A stretch of DNA of 64,000 nt from Acorus gramineus. Taxonomy: Eukaryota > Streptophyta > Magnoliopsida > Acorales > Acoraceae. The position numbers and the translations under genes are program-made. The notes under the pieces were generated by a model. The model saw only the letters and a list, made by a program, of their open reading frames with translations, ran no database searches and was not told the DNA's origin. The DNA lies in NCBI GenBank assembly GCA_030737835.1, contig CM060856.1:7277245-7341244 (forward strand), given 5' to 3'. Below are positions 63,708-64,000 of the stretch, in pieces (position 1 is the stretch's first letter; each line of letters opens with the position of its first letter).

Positions 63708-64000
63708 CTGTAGATAGAAAAACTAATGGAATCAATAACAGAAAATTTTGAATTTCTGTTTTGTTGTAACGGTTTGTGTTTTTGTGATTTGGGCTGGATC
63801 CGGACATTACTAGGCCCACGAGGGGTTGTTTTAATGCAATCACTGCTTACGTGTGATTCTGGTCCCAATCATTGTAATTGATAATATGGCAATGATTGGT
63901 GGATCTAGGTCAGGATTCTTGCAAGAAAAATCTTTTTTGACTACTTAGTCCCAGTATACAAGATTACCCCTTTGCAGCAGGTGATCGAGGGGCATTGGGG

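Larger units (their letters stand above)
59312..64000. repeat. Tandem segmental duplication, copy 2 (runs off the window)
   Basis: Homology to copy 1 begins abruptly at cttatgttgttacttgct and continues to the right edge, interrupted by the LINE at 59403-61294. Over the 663-bp exon 4 about 32 substitutions were counted by hand, roughly 95 % identity. Exon 3 has the same length in both copies. Confidence 0.9.

Noticed and set aside
1-64000. tRNA, rRNA, CRISPR or bacterial features
   Set aside because: No cloverleaf with internal A/B boxes, no rRNA sequence and no spaced direct-repeat array were noticed by eye; a tRNAscan-type search would be decisive.

Overview
This is nuclear DNA of a flowering plant. 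It is AT-rich, with long introns bounded by GT/AG, dense small DNA transposons, and genes that are single-locus orthologues of well-known plant proteins. Several genes (hexose transporter, PLAT protein, first ATG3 exon) have strongly GC-rich coding exons in an AT-rich background, which favours a monocot; that placement is inference. No bacterial, viral, tRNA, rRNA or CRISPR feature was seen.

Layout. 1-15,600 is a transposon-rich block. It holds a 2.9-kb terminal-inverted-repeat element with a decayed plant-mobile-domain gene, a degenerate hAT-like element with a nested Tourist MITE, an 0.8-kb Mutator-type foldback element with a perfect 9-bp target duplication, a 3.7-kb PIF/Harbinger-type element with gene-like cargo, and a 5'-truncated L1-type LINE. 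15,817-21,249 (+) is ATG3, the E2-like enzyme of ATG8 lipidation, in 9 exons (309 aa), with a U6 snRNA pseudogene antisense in its last intron. 25,464-26,121 (+) is a secreted PLAT-domain protein in 2 exons. 27,051-38,362 (-) is HUB1, the BRE1-type histone H2B ubiquitin ligase, in 19 exons (874 aa), convergent with the PLAT gene. 39,882-46,182 (-) is an alpha/beta-hydrolase with a visible Ser-Asp-His triad in 8 exons (503 aa). 46,800-51,690 is a nest of elements: foldback elements inside a larger one, then a decayed hAT transposon inside another. 52,733-56,735 (-) is a complete hexose/H+ symporter of the STP family in 4 exons (518 aa). From 59,312 to the window end is a tandem duplicate of that locus, cut off at the right edge and later hit by a LINE.

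The protein genes do not form a pathway. ATG3 acts in autophagy, HUB1 in chromatin and STP proteins in sugar uptake at the plasma membrane. The exon structures were worked out by hand; for ATG3, HUB1, the hydrolase and STP copy 1 the exon lengths sum to whole codons, which supports them.

Most worth a second look: the two STP copies differ at residues of the sugar-binding core; the PMD gene carries seven premature stops all explainable by C-to-T change; a foldback Mutator family is defined here by perfect 9-bp duplications; and the PIF-type element carries a GRF-like exon, a minisatellite and an oppositely oriented promoter-plus-first-exon module.
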